Assembly: GCA_034509425.1 (NCBI GenBank)
Contig: JAVTVJ010001144.1
Span: 620,001-684,000 of the forward strand
Direction of reading: 5' to 3'
Length of the DNA stretch: 64,000 nucleotides
Source: Eopsaltria australis
Taxonomy: Eukaryota > Chordata > Aves > Passeriformes > Petroicidae
Shown here: one piece after another, positions 13,742-23,460 of the stretch
How positions within the stretch are numbered: position 1 is the first letter of the stretch
Layout of the letters: each line of letters begins with the position of its first letter
Notes under the pieces: generated by a model
Told to the model about the DNA's origin: nothing
Seen by the model: only the letters and a program-made list of their open reading frames with translations
Databases searched by the model: none
Program-made: the position numbers and the translations under genes

Positions 13742-13812
13742 CACAGGGTCAAACCTTAGCCAGTTCCAGATGTCCACCCAGCTGCTCTCACTCCTCCTCC
13801 TCTGCTACTGCC
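13742..13812 (-). mobile_element. Small LTR fragment, same family as 16672-17760
   Basis: The plus strand here aligns with the reverse complement of the 3' end of the LTR at 16672-17760 (about 17695-17760). Shared blocks are the GTCAAAC..GCCAG part, the GT(G)CCCACC part and a CTCCTCCTC part. So this is a short, diverged fragment of the same LTR family inserted in the opposite orientation. It covers only about 70 bp and no LTR end is intact. The identification depends on a visual alignment with several mismatches. Confidence 0.45.
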
Positions 13813-15383
13813 ACTGGGGCATCCTCATTGCGCACAGAAGTTGTAAGTCAAGGTGCTTGCTGCAGATCAAAAGCTATAGTTTTAGAAAGCCATGGCATTT
13901 AAAATATTACTCTTTTTAATGTTTCATTAGTTTGAGCTCTTCCAATTTCTTTTAATGTGGTCCATTTACCTGCTATTAAAATCCACTCAGTATGCTTAGA
14001 CCTTATTAAAAGCCCAGCATTCGGAAAATGTTCAGTGCATTCTGGAAGTCAGCACAAAGCAGTGAGGCCAACCAGCTTTCAATATATATTTTTAAAATAA
14101 TCTGTCTTTCTTACACTGGAGAATCTAGTGTCAGTCTAAGATGTATTACCTCCTTTTTCTCTGTTGGAAAATTCACTGCAATTAGAGTTACAGACTTTGG
14201 CACGAAAGACAGAAAGTTACTTTCATGGGTATTTTATTTTATAAACACAGGGACCACAATGTCCTCATCTTGAACTTAGTGACTACAAATTCATTGTCTA
14301 CAATACAGAAATGCAGTTCATCTTTCATTTCTGATGCATGCCTTTCTTTGGTAGTTTAATTTTTCCTTGAACTTAATTTGGGTGGGTGCTTCAAAATGTT
14401 TTCTGTCTAGTTTTCTGAGGTACTAGTTATTTTTAATGACAGAAAGATGGAGGGGCAGAATGAACACATAAAATTTGCAGTAGGTGTGTAAGGTTTGGGG
14501 GTTGATACTGAAATGTTAAGTGTGGGACATTTTAGTAGAACTCGAGTTTACCCAGTCAGAGAAGAGGTTTACCTGGCAGAATTGCTTGTCTTCACTCATT
14601 TCCCTTACCTTCTTATAATACTGCTAAAGTACAGTTGGGTGATATGGTTATAAACGTGCTTACTGGCATCCACAGAAAGTATGGATTTTCTTCTGATAGT
14701 GAATCTGTAGGTCTCAGAGAAGAAACCTTCCCTTGCAACTACAGCTAGAAAGACTTTACTGGAAAATCTGGTATATATTAGGTATTCTTGTTTTCTGTGG
14801 AGAACTTCTTCACCAGCAAGAGCTAGGCAATATTTCCTATTCCAAATAATCAAGAGAGTAAGAATATGTGATTATTTTTCTTTCCCTTAATATCGTCTAC
14901 AAAACCAGAATTAGTTCCAATGTCATTTTTGTAAGCACAGCATTCACTTATAGCAGATTGCAACTGAATAACTCACACAGATTGTACTCAACTGTCTGAC
15001 ATAAGTTTAATATCCAGTTCTACTTGGCTGCTTCCACGACCAAGTGACAGCTAAGTGTAGATTTATGTGAATGTAACAAGTCATTATTGCTTTCTTCTCA
15101 GCCATCACTAATTTTTACTTTATGGATAGTCAGTTCATGTGCTGTCATCATCTCATTATCTTATGTTTATTTTACTGCCCATGAAAGAAATTCTTATATT
15201 CATTTTTAAAATACATAAAGGCATTTTGCATTCACCATGTAAGACTTCCCTCGCATTAGTTACCGAGACCTAATAACATTTTTCTTTCAGCCATGCATAG
15301 GTTGAAATCACAAGATATCTTCATCTATTTTTTAACTCAATCCCCTCATTGAAGCTTCATTTACTTGTCTTAAACAGATGCAT
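13813..15383. other. Anonymous AT-rich DNA
   Basis: Nothing recognisable; only short frames of about 80 codons on either strand. Confidence 0.6.
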
Positions 15384-15926
15384 TTATTTACCTTTTATCT
15401 CTAGGCTGAAACACATATTTATATTTTTGTGCTTCAAGCACTGATTTTGCATCAGTGAGAAGCTGAATTTGTAAGTGATGGATGTCATAGGTGAGGACAA
15501 AAATTGTGCCAGGCAGTGGGGGGCACATGTGCACAAACCTCCCATATCCAGTGGAAATTGATTCCAGCAAACCCTGGCACTGGTGCTGGAGATACCCTGC
15601 AAGGTGCCACAGACTTTTATCCAGGCAGACAAGGGGGCATGCATTTTCAGGGAAGAGCTGGAACTCCTCAGGGGGTTGCAGGCCAGAGCAGGCATGTTGT
15701 TAGTGCAGGGTTTGTTGGAGAAGGGGGACAGAGTGAGCTGTAGTGCTGGGGACAGCAGCAGCAGGTATTTGAGCCACCCTGCCCACCCACAATGACAGTC
15801 ACCTCCTGGGAACAATTTTGAAAGCATTCCCTGCTGTAAAAATAAGGGACATTCAGACTGTGGACAGGAAGAGGTGAGTTCTTTCCCTAAGTTTTGTGCT
15901 TTACTTGACACTGACACAGGAAGCAC
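15384..15926. other. GC-richer block holding the longest open frame, not recognised
   Basis: A minus-strand frame of 180 codons spans the block, and three plus-strand frames of 70-79 codons overlap at 15491-15795. Composition is richer in G and C than the flanks, which by itself lengthens open frames. The minus-strand product is Ser/Leu/Cys-rich with no domain I recognise. The plus-strand frame 15583-15795 has a Leu/Glu/Arg stretch (FREELELLRGLQARAGMLL) that looks helix-forming but matches no family I know. Candidates are an old retrocopy, a single exon, or internal sequence of an unrecognised repeat. I do not call a gene. Confidence 0.35.
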
Positions 15927-16671
15927 ACTTCTCAGTGCTCAAATGGAAATGTTCTATGTGGAAGTGACAATGGAGCAGCCATGGGTAAAGAATGTGAAGT
16001 GTTCAAAGGCATATGTAAATATTAGTGGAGATGCAAAGGCCAGATTCTAAGATGCAATTTTACAATAGAAAAAGGTATTTTCGAATGGCTTTCGAGCATG
16101 CAGAGAACTTCACAGCATGGAAAGGCATTATGAGTTGGTTGCCCCTCTTCTAAACAGAGGGGCCATATTGAAATACAACTGTTATTGATAGGAGTCTTTC
16201 CCTTAATTTTACTCAGCTTCAAATGACATTTTCCTAGGTTTGCCTTACATTTCTGCTGATCACACCACCCTCCAAAAGTTGTAGCAAGAGATACAAGCAA
16301 GATCCTCTATGTTAGAAACTTGGAAATACCTTTGCTAGTTTTACATATGCTATGCAATATTTATTTCTAAGAGTCAGTTTACTAAAAGCACAGTCTTACA
16401 ATAGTAGTGTTCTATAGACACTATTTTTGTACTTGACTTTTTTTCCATAAAAGTATAGGACATGTGTTCATTAACTGTTTTGTTTTGATTGACAAGGTAT
16501 GCTTTTTTTTTTTTTCTACGTGAGGTCAATGAGGCTACTAAATAATTACTAAAGTTTAGTAAAGTGTTAGTAATAGTAACTCTGTTATGAACTAAATAAT
16601 GCATTACAAAATGTCTGTTCTGGTAGTGGCATAATAAATGTGAGGCTGCCATGACATCATAACAAAAAACA
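15927..16671. other. Anonymous AT-rich DNA with second 52-bp repeat copy
   Basis: Apart from the repeat at 16107-16158 and a T-run at about 16503-16515, nothing is recognisable. Confidence 0.6.
16107..16158 (+). repeat. Dispersed 52-bp repeat, copy 2
   Basis: Partner of 11665-11716: same orientation and length, three mismatches. It sits about 500 bp before the plus-strand LTR, but the LTR itself does not contain it. Confidence 0.8.
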
Positions 16672-17760
16672 TGGCAAAGAAGTATATTGAGTTTGCTTGG
16701 CAAGGTTTCAGCAGCAGGGGAACTACAGAAGTGGCTTCTGTGAGAAGTTGTCAGAAGCTTCTCCTGTGTCCAATGGAGACAATTGCAACAGGCTCCAAGA
16801 CAGACCCATTGCTGGCCAAGGCTGTACCCATCAGTGATGGTGGTAGTGTCTCTGGGATAATGTATTTAGGAAGGAAAAGAAAAAAGCGTTACATCTCAGA
16901 AGGAAATTGTAGCCAGAGAAAAGAGAAGTGAGAACATGTGAGGGAAACAACCTTGCAGACACCAAGGTCAGTGAATAAGGAAGGGGAGGAGGTGCTCCAG
17001 ACTGGTGCTGAGATTCCCTTGCAGCCTATGATGCAGCCCATGGTGAGGCAGCTGTGCCCCTGCAGCCCGTGGAGGCCCATAGTGGAGCAGAGATTCACCT
17101 GCAGTCCATAGAGGACCCTGTGCCAGAGCAGGAAGATGCCTGAAGGAGGCGGTGAACCTTTGGGAAGTCCATGCTGTGGCAGGCTCCTGCAGGACCAGTG
17201 GCCTTGTGGAGAAAGAAGCCCATGCAGGAACAGGTTTTCTTGGCAGGACTCGTGATGCTATGGGAGACCCACACTGAAGCAGGCTGTTCCTGAAGAACTG
17301 TACTCCATGGGGTTCTCACACTGGAGAGGGACCCTGTGGAAGTGACCCATGATGGAACAGTTCCTAAAGAACTGCAGCCCATGGGAGGGACCCCTCATAG
17401 CGGCAGAGGAGGAAAAAGTGGCAGAAAAAATGTGATGAAGTGACTGTAAGCTCCATTTCTCAGCCTCCTTGCCAGTGGGGGAGAGGAAATACTGAATCAG
17501 GATTAAATTTAAGCCCAAGAAGAAAGGAGTGTTCTAAGATTTAGTTTTATTTCTCATTTTCCTCCTCTGTTTTGATTGGTAATTAACCTATTTTCCTCAA
17601 GCTGAGTCTGTTTATCCTGTGGCAGTAATCAGTGAATGATCTTTCCTGTCCTTGTCTTGATCCATGAATCTTTCATTATATTTTCCCTCCCCTCTCCAGG
17701 TGAGGAGGGGAGTGACAGAGTGGCTTTGGTGGGCACCGTTGTCCAGCCAAGGTCAAACCA
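16672..17760 (+). mobile_element. Long avian ERV LTR, plus strand, probably solo
   Basis: This about 1.1-kb element matches a widespread avian LTR family that I remember by its order of blocks. First comes TATTGAGTTTGCTTGGCAAG near the start, then GTGGCTTCTGTGAGAAG and CCAAGACAGACCCATTGCTG. A GATAATGTATTTAGGAAGG core-promoter-like stretch lies at about 16855-16874. A long middle section (about 16990-17400) is built from degenerate repeats of a unit like CTGCAGCCCATGGA / GGAGCAG. The end portion has AGATTTAGTTTTATTTCTCA, a run about the TTTATCCTGTG and CAGTAATCAGTGAATGATC region, and a GGTGAGGAGGGGAGTGACAG block. Starting TG at 16672 and ending CA at 17754-17760 gives near-duplicate flanks (AAACA/AACCA), not exact. 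No ERV coding sequence adjoins it. Confidence 0.72.
16990..17400 (+). repeat. Degenerate internal repeats of the LTR
   Basis: Within the LTR, phrases such as CTGCAGCCCATG, TGGAGCAG, GGAGGGACCC and CCTGAAGAACTG/CCTAAAGAACTG recur at intervals of a few tens of bases. They form a diverged minisatellite-like array. Several short frames in this part are artefacts of this structure. Confidence 0.65.
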
Positions 17761-20060
17761 CCTCAAGGAGTCAGGGAGGGAGTTCTTCCAAATAAATTTC
17801 AGCTACTTATTAGTCAGTCAGTCTGTGCTTCTTTTCAACATCTTTGCCTTGTCGGTTTTTGCCTCTTAGAGCTCCCCAGATTAATTTGACATAAGATTTT
17901 AAAGCCAATATTTACTTTGTGGGAACAGTGAGTACCAGATGGTTGGAGTAAAAGCAACTGTGTTATCCAATATACTTCCAGTGGACTTCTACTGATAGGT
18001 GAGGCTTTGACATAGTGAAAGAAATTTAAAAGTTTTGAGGATACACAAGCTCTTAAATTCCTCAGAATTTAAAAAGGCAATATGAATTATTCTGGCCAAC
18101 TCATATATATTTTGTGTTTATCTGTGTTCTGTCACACTCTATCAAAAATGTATGCCTTCCTTTTTTGGAACTTCTGCTGAATGAAAGAATATTCAGATAA
18201 AAACCAATTTCTATCAAAATTCTCTTTTCCTAAATTTTATTTATCAATCATAGGAAAGAAATTTCTCTGTAGTGTACATTCTTCTATAGTTTCTGTGTAT
18301 CCAACAAGTCTATAATAAAAATAACACCATTATTGGGTAAAGTATATTTTAACTCATGCTTTACTGATCTTCCCTAAGTCATGGGTATTGGGTAGATAGC
18401 TCATGGGGAAGTCAGTGCTAATGTTTTTTCCCTGTGAAAGCAAGAAATATGCCCACAGCACAAACATAATCTTACCAAAGGAAACATTTTTTTCCTGTGT
18501 CCTGCCACACAATTGAAGTTTCTGGTGTAAAACAGTTTATTAGAACACCATCTGAGAACTTAGAACTCCCTTATAAATCCTTTCGCTTATAAATAGCCCA
18601 AATAAGTGGCTTAACAGCAATATGCTTTCCATTAACAACTATGGAGAATTTAATAAACTGGGGTTTTTTGTTCAGACTTAACAGCAGATTTAGGCTGGAG
18701 TGAACATTGCTGCAAGAAACCCAGAGAATTATCAGATGCTGTCTTTTTGGAATTAGAAGCAAGATACTGTAGAATGCTGAACAGGTAAACACAATAAAAG
18801 TATTTAGATTTTTAATAACCTAAATGAGAAACTAGGACTTTAAGTATCTGGTGGGAATCAGGGCTATAAGGAGGATATGACCATTGACAGAAATATTTGT
18901 GAAGAAATATCTTGTATTTCAATTTAATTATACAATGATATCATTAGCAAATAAAAAAAATTAGACTTACCAAATGAAGAGAATTTATAGCTTTCCACAG
19001 GAGAAGCAAAGGCTATATATGTTAATTTGAAGAAAATTTACTACTTAGAAATGTACAGTTACTAACATCTAACAGCATCATTCTTATTCTACGTGTTAGA
19101 GGTCAATGATACTTTCCCAAACATTAGTTAATTAAGACATTGACATGGCATTTAAAGATTCTTATCTAAAAGGAGCTAACATATATGAAAAGTACTAATA
19201 GAGAAACAAGAGCAAACATTTAATTTAGTGGATTTTTTAGACAGTTATAGAACATAATTTGTCTGGAATTTCAGTATTATGGTAATGGGAAACATTTGAA
19301 AGCTAACTTGTCTTCATTTCTGTGCCTAGCAATCTTCTCCCTCTCTTCTGTTTCCCTTCCTCTCCTCAATATACTTTGTCTTCCATTTAAAACAGCCATC
19401 TGCTAAAATTAGTCATTATATTACTTAATTATGCAGCATTTGACTATATTTCTATCATTACACTGTCTTCCATTAAGTGCTATGTTTGTGGCTAATGACA
19501 GCTTTTTCTTATGTGTCGACAACTCATTTTGTCAGATTTATGGTGCAATAACTCAGTATCTTGCTAATAATGTATCTACTACATTGTATCTACTACTACT
19601 TTGTATAATTCTTATACAAAGCTGTTCGCAGAAATATAGAAAAATGCCAGTGTCCATAATAGCAAACAAAATCGTCCTAATTATACTTAGCTTCATTAAA
19701 CTAGCCATGAATAAATTACAAATTCAGGGTTTATATGAGTTCAAATATGGCATGAAATTGATCTTCTATTCTACTATGAGATGCTCAACTCTTACAAAGA
19801 TCAAACACCAAACTATTCCTCTGAAAGCAGTAGTAGGAAAATGCAAATATTTTTGTGGGAGTTTGCCTGCAAATTTGTTCACCTGCAACATAGTTAAGTC
19901 CTTTGATAAAAGTCCCTTTCTTTCACTAAATAAATAACACATATGTCACATGTATAGTTATGTGTCTCTTTCCAGTAAATATTCAAGCATTTCTATAATT
20001 TTTGAATGCATTTAGAATGATGGCACATCTGTGCAGTGAAGTACTGGTGTGGTGTGGGAT
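17761..20060. other. Anonymous AT-rich DNA
   Basis: A 168-codon plus-strand frame at 19431-19937 is rich in Leu, Ile, Cys and Ser and has a hydrophobic stretch. It lies in AT-rich DNA, has no recognisable domain and no promoter context, so I treat it as chance. Nothing else is recognised. Confidence 0.55.
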
Positions 20061-20252
20061 TTCCCCTTCCCTTCCCTTCCCTTCCCTTCCCTTCCCTTCC
20101 CTTCCCTTCCCTTCCCTTCCCTTCCCTTCCCTTCCCTTCCCTTCCCTTCCCTTCCCTTCCTTCCTTCCTTCTTCCTTCCTTCCCTTCCCTTCCCTTCCCT
20201 TCCCTTCCCTTCCCTTCCCTTCCCTTCCCTTCCCTTCCCTTCCCTTCCCTTC
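20061..20252. repeat. (TTCCC)n pentanucleotide tract with (TTCC)n centre
   Basis: About 190 bp of nearly pure CCCTT/TTCCC pentamers, broken near the middle (about 20158-20183) by a short run of TTCC tetramers and CTTCC variants, then resuming. The plus strand is all pyrimidine and the minus strand all purine (GGGAA units). Because the unit is five bases long, every frame translates to a periodic peptide (PSLPF on plus, REGKG on minus), which accounts for the 69-128-codon frames here. Such polypurine mirror tracts can form triplex DNA, and GGG runs every five bases can form G-quadruplexes; both are known properties of this sequence type and not shown here. Confidence 0.98.
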
Positions 20253-21452
20253 TTGTAGAAGTGAATGATCCCTGGGCTACAGAACATCTGAGTCTCAGGT
20301 ACCAATATCCAGGATGGAAACCTGAATTGTGTTAACATAGAGATTGATGTCTCAGCATGGATTTCACAAGAAGCAAGAGCCACCTGGTATCTGCACATGC
20401 CCTAAGTAATCACTTTTCAGATGTCTTTAGCTGGTTAATGCAGAAGTTCTGAGGATTTATCAGGATCTCATCTCTCACACCTCACTAGACACCATGGGGA
20501 TATATCTTCCATGTGGGATACATGGCCTAGGAGTTGTCTACTGTTTTAATTTATTCCAAAGAATGCACTTTGGCTCATTGTTCTTCAAATATAAGGGAAA
20601 TTTTCCCTTCCTTTTTTTTTTTTTGTGTATTGGTCAGAGACTTGGCCAGGCAGTAGGAGATCCAGGTTTAATTTCCTGCTTGCACAAGGAACTTCAAACA
20701 CATTCTGTTATTTCCCAGGAAAGACACTTATCTTACGGACTGTTCAGCCCTTCTGAGGCTATGTAACTAGGCAGAAGAGAATGAAAAAAAATTAATTAGG
20801 TCAGAGAGAGGAAAAAAGTATTCATGATGCTTTAGAGGGCTGACTTGGGCATGCAAAATGAATCTATGGTATGAATATGAAGAAATACCTGCATGCAACT
20901 TTCTATTCTGTGAAGGAACCATAATATATACAATCTGAAATGACAAACTGATGGAGACTTGAGATGGCAAAAATTTTAAGAATTTTTCTCCATGGTATTT
21001 TAAATTCTCCTATCCATGTGCTCTCCCAATTGTATTCCAGTAAAGCACAGAGTTTTCATAGGCAATGATGCCCACAGGAAAAAAAGTTGTCTCCAACTTC
21101 TACATGATCTGTGGCAGATTTACCTTTTTGGATATATGAAAAGATATCCATTTACCATTACCATGTTCTGGAGAAAATTACCCACTCCAAAGTAGTCAAA
21201 AAACTTACAAAGGGTTTATAAAGATTAAAGGAGTAGAATTGAAAAAAAAGCATGTTTAATGTACTTATACTGCCATCAGTTTCAAGTCATTCCTCTTCCC
21301 TTTTCTATCCAGATGACAAACTTATTTTCCAACATGGTCAGAGACTCAGCAATATTCTCATCCTCTGTAGGTGAGATTCCTGCATTAGAGGGATGTCAGC
21401 TTTTATATCTATCCTTTTTCTTTGATTAAATGTTTAAATTCCAGTTTCCTAC
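20253..21452. other. Anonymous AT-rich DNA with possible MIR
   Basis: Contains the possible minus-strand MIR listed separately. I see no coding potential. Confidence 0.55.
20640..20760 (-). mobile_element. Possible MIR-type SINE, minus strand
   Basis: The plus strand reads GATCCAGGTTTAATTTCCTG, then CTTGCACAAGGAACTTCAA, GACACTTATCTTA, and CCTTCTGAGG. This order resembles the reverse complement of a MIR-like amniote SINE: the tRNA-like 'tcctggttcgaatccc' end, then 'gggcaagtcacttaac', then 'gcctcagtttcc'. Matches are patchy, as expected of elements over 100 million years old. Confidence 0.4.
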
Positions 21453-21799
21453 TTAGTTTATTGATTCCTGAGGTGGCACCAATGCTCTCACTCCCACAGT
21501 ATGACCTAGCCTCAACTCTTTAAATATAAGAGTTACTTTGTCAGACCAAATGCTCTTTTCTGCTTGGCTGTTTTTGACAAAACGAACAGTTACTGCTGAG
21601 CACTTCTCCTTGTTGGATGGTGCTTTTACTGCATTAATTGTTAGCCCAGTGCTGAGCACTGAGAGGTTTTCACACCTGCTCCTTCCAAATGAGATGGCAG
21701 ATAAACCTCTGGATGAAGCTCTTCTATACAAATGGATCTTTTTCTTTTTTTTTTTCCCAATCCTTAATTTTTTCACACTTTAGTTATACAAATCACTGT
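21453..21799. other. Unrecognised block at the truncated end of the CR1
   Basis: A 107-codon minus-strand frame (21453-21776) and an 81-codon plus-strand frame (21538-21783) overlap here. Neither matches the CR1 reverse transcriptase that would be expected next on the minus strand, nor any protein I know. On the plus strand the block ends in a T-rich run (about 21737-21757), which reads as an A-run at the start on the minus strand. It may be a later insertion or unrelated DNA brought in by deletion of the CR1 3' part. Confidence 0.4.
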
Positions 21800-21812
21800 A
21801 TGGAAGGAATTA

Positions 21813-22470
21813 CTAGCTATAGTCTGTGACTGGAAAGGATATTAAGTGGTTTGCTGCATATAGTTCTTGGCTTCCAGTACATCTTTTAGATATACAGCGG
21901 CAGTGAATTTGCCTTCTGAAACTGGAAGGAAAAAGGATAGTTTTCCCTCTGTTGCTAATGATTTGAAACTCAACTATTACATGGTCACCATGACCAAGAC
22001 AGCCAGTAATCACCCCTTTGCCTGTGAGTCTCTCTCTGCTTACAAATAACAAATCCATGAGGGCATCTTTCCTAGCTGGCCCCTTTAGTACCTGCACCAA
22101 GAGTTATCTTTAAAAAGCTTCAGAGATTTCCTGCACCTGTTTGTGTTCCTGTGTGATAGTCTCAGGGAATACTGTATATTGTTCTGGAAGTCAAAATCAC
22201 CCCTTAGGATAAGGGCAGCTGATATAGAGATATCTGGTAGTTCCTTGTAGAATAATTTATCAGTGTCATAGTCCTGGCTGGGTGGATGTTAGTTGACTCC
22301 TCCACAGCATCTGCTTTATTTGCTTTTTCATTCCTCCTTACCCAGATGCTTTCAACCGTGTCATCACCAGCTGCAAGCACCATACAATCCCTCACATACA
22401 GCATCACCCCCCAGCATTGCCCACCCTGTCTATCCCTCTTGAAGAGCTTATAACCATCCATAACAGTACC
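21813..22470 (-). pseudogene. CR1 ORF2 remnant (apurinic endonuclease domain)
   Basis: ORF2 of CR1 encodes an endonuclease followed by a reverse transcriptase. This remnant starts near MDGYKLFKRDRQGGQ (about 22461 downward), continues with WGVMLYVRDC and DDTVESIWVRRNEKANKAD, then shifts frame into HPPSQDYDTDKLFYKEL and the block RGDFDF, which corresponds to the catalytic GDFN motif with Asn replaced by Asp (about 22190-22210). A second shift leads to ARKDALMDLLFVSRERLTGK and GCLGHGDHVIVEFQI; the GHSDH motif is kept as GHGDH. Similarity fades in FRRQIHCRCI near 21890. The reverse transcriptase is missing. At least two frameshifts make it dead. Confidence 0.88.
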
Positions 22471-22731
22471 CTAATCATAGCACTCATCCCAAAAGTTTGT
22501 GCTCATGCCTATAATGTCACAGTTCTGTGACAGGGCCAAACCTTCGAGCCCCTCTTGTTTATTTCTCATGCTGTGTGCATTAGAGATATTTCAAATGTGT
22601 TCCAGTGCACTCAGCAGAGCACTGTGCAGCAGGCTCACAGACCTTACTAGCACATCATCCCTCAAACATTGCCATGCCACCCCATGACTTAACTCCAGTG
22701 AGTCTGGTTTTATCCCTTTCCCCATTCAAAA

Positions 22732-23400
22732 CTAGCTTAAAGCTCCTTTCGTGATCCCTTCTAACTTGTGTGTGAAGTTACTTTTTCCCCTCTGAGAAAG
22801 GTGCACCCCATCTGTTGCACATAAATCTCGTGTTGTGTACACTGACCCAGTGTAATTTTGCCAATGACACCCGTGATGGAGCCAGGTATGGATTATCTGG
22901 GTCTGTCTGTTTCTTCCCTTGTCATTTCCTGCAGCTGTAATGATAGAGGAGAACACTACTTGTATTCCTGACCCCTTAATGTGTTATCCCAAGGCCCTGA
23001 CCTCTCTCTTGATTGACCTTGGACTTCTTATTGCAACTCCCTGAAAAATCAATAATGGATCAGCTGAAGGTCATACCAGGATAGGAACTTTTCTCACCAC
23101 TCATTTATCCCAGGCACCAGAGAGGCGGCAGATTTCCCTTAGAAGTGGGTCTAATTGGCATATTGGGCCTCCTATGCCCCTCAGAAAAGTCTCCTATGAC
23201 AATGACATGTGTTTTTTAATGTATGGGAGTGGTTTTGATGTGGGCTGTAAGACTGACTTAACCTCATTGACACCTCCATGCCACATGAACCACCATTCCT
23301 GTAATTGTTTGGTTCCATTTGCAGAGCCTTGTACCAGTTATGCAGGGGCACCTGGAAGAGCAGGAGAGTCACGGAGGAGATGTAACTGCTGAGCCAAGCA
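22732..23400 (-). pseudogene. CR1 ORF1 remnant (GDSL-like esterase domain)
   Basis: In intact avian CR1, ORF1 encodes a protein with a GDSL-like esterase domain thought to act with the retrotransposition complex. Here the best-kept part is the C-terminal half: FSSIITAAGNDKGRNRQTQ, then IHTWLHHGCHWQNYTGSVYT, then DGVHLSQRGKSNFTHKL. The His of the DGxHLSxxG motif is kept. Further upstream, LLREICRLSGAWDK and VPLHNWYKALQ are readable in other frames. The block expected to carry the catalytic GDS motif (minus strand, about 23177-23203) reads VIGDF followed by a shifted frame. So the serine is lost and the frame is broken. Several stops follow (about 23040-23110). It is not functional. Confidence 0.85.
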
Positions 23401-23460
23401 GGAATGTGTCACCATTCTCCCCCACCATTAAGGCACCATGTTCTGTGATGGAGAACTGCT

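Larger units (their letters stand above)
21800..23460 (-). mobile_element. Decayed CR1 LINE, minus strand, both ORFs partly present, 3' half missing
   Basis: On the minus strand this reads, from high to low coordinates, as CR1 ORF1 (esterase-type region), the short inter-ORF region, and the endonuclease part of ORF2. Recognisable peptides are VPLHNWYKALQ, GRNRQTQIIHTWL, DGVHLSQRGK (ORF1) and MDGYKLFKRDRQGG, PARKDALMDLLFVSRERL, GCLGHGDHVIVEF (ORF2). Frameshifts and stops are many. The reverse transcriptase domain and the 3' tail are absent below about 21800, where the unrelated block 21453-21799 begins. That is unusual because CR1 copies normally lose the 5' end and keep the 3' end. The 5' limit is vague; similarity is last seen near 23400-23460. 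Confidence 0.9.

Noticed and set aside
19431..19937. 168-codon plus-strand frame
   Set aside because: AT-rich hydrophobic composition, no domain, no splice or promoter context; consistent with chance.
20002..20398. Several long frames rich in Pro/Ser/Leu/Phe or Arg/Glu/Gly/Lys
   Set aside because: They are translations of the TTCCC pentamer repeat, which stays open in every frame.
22732..22956. 74-codon minus-strand frame as a host gene with DGVHLSQRGK motif
   Set aside because: It is the C-terminal part of a dead CR1 ORF1, not a host esterase.
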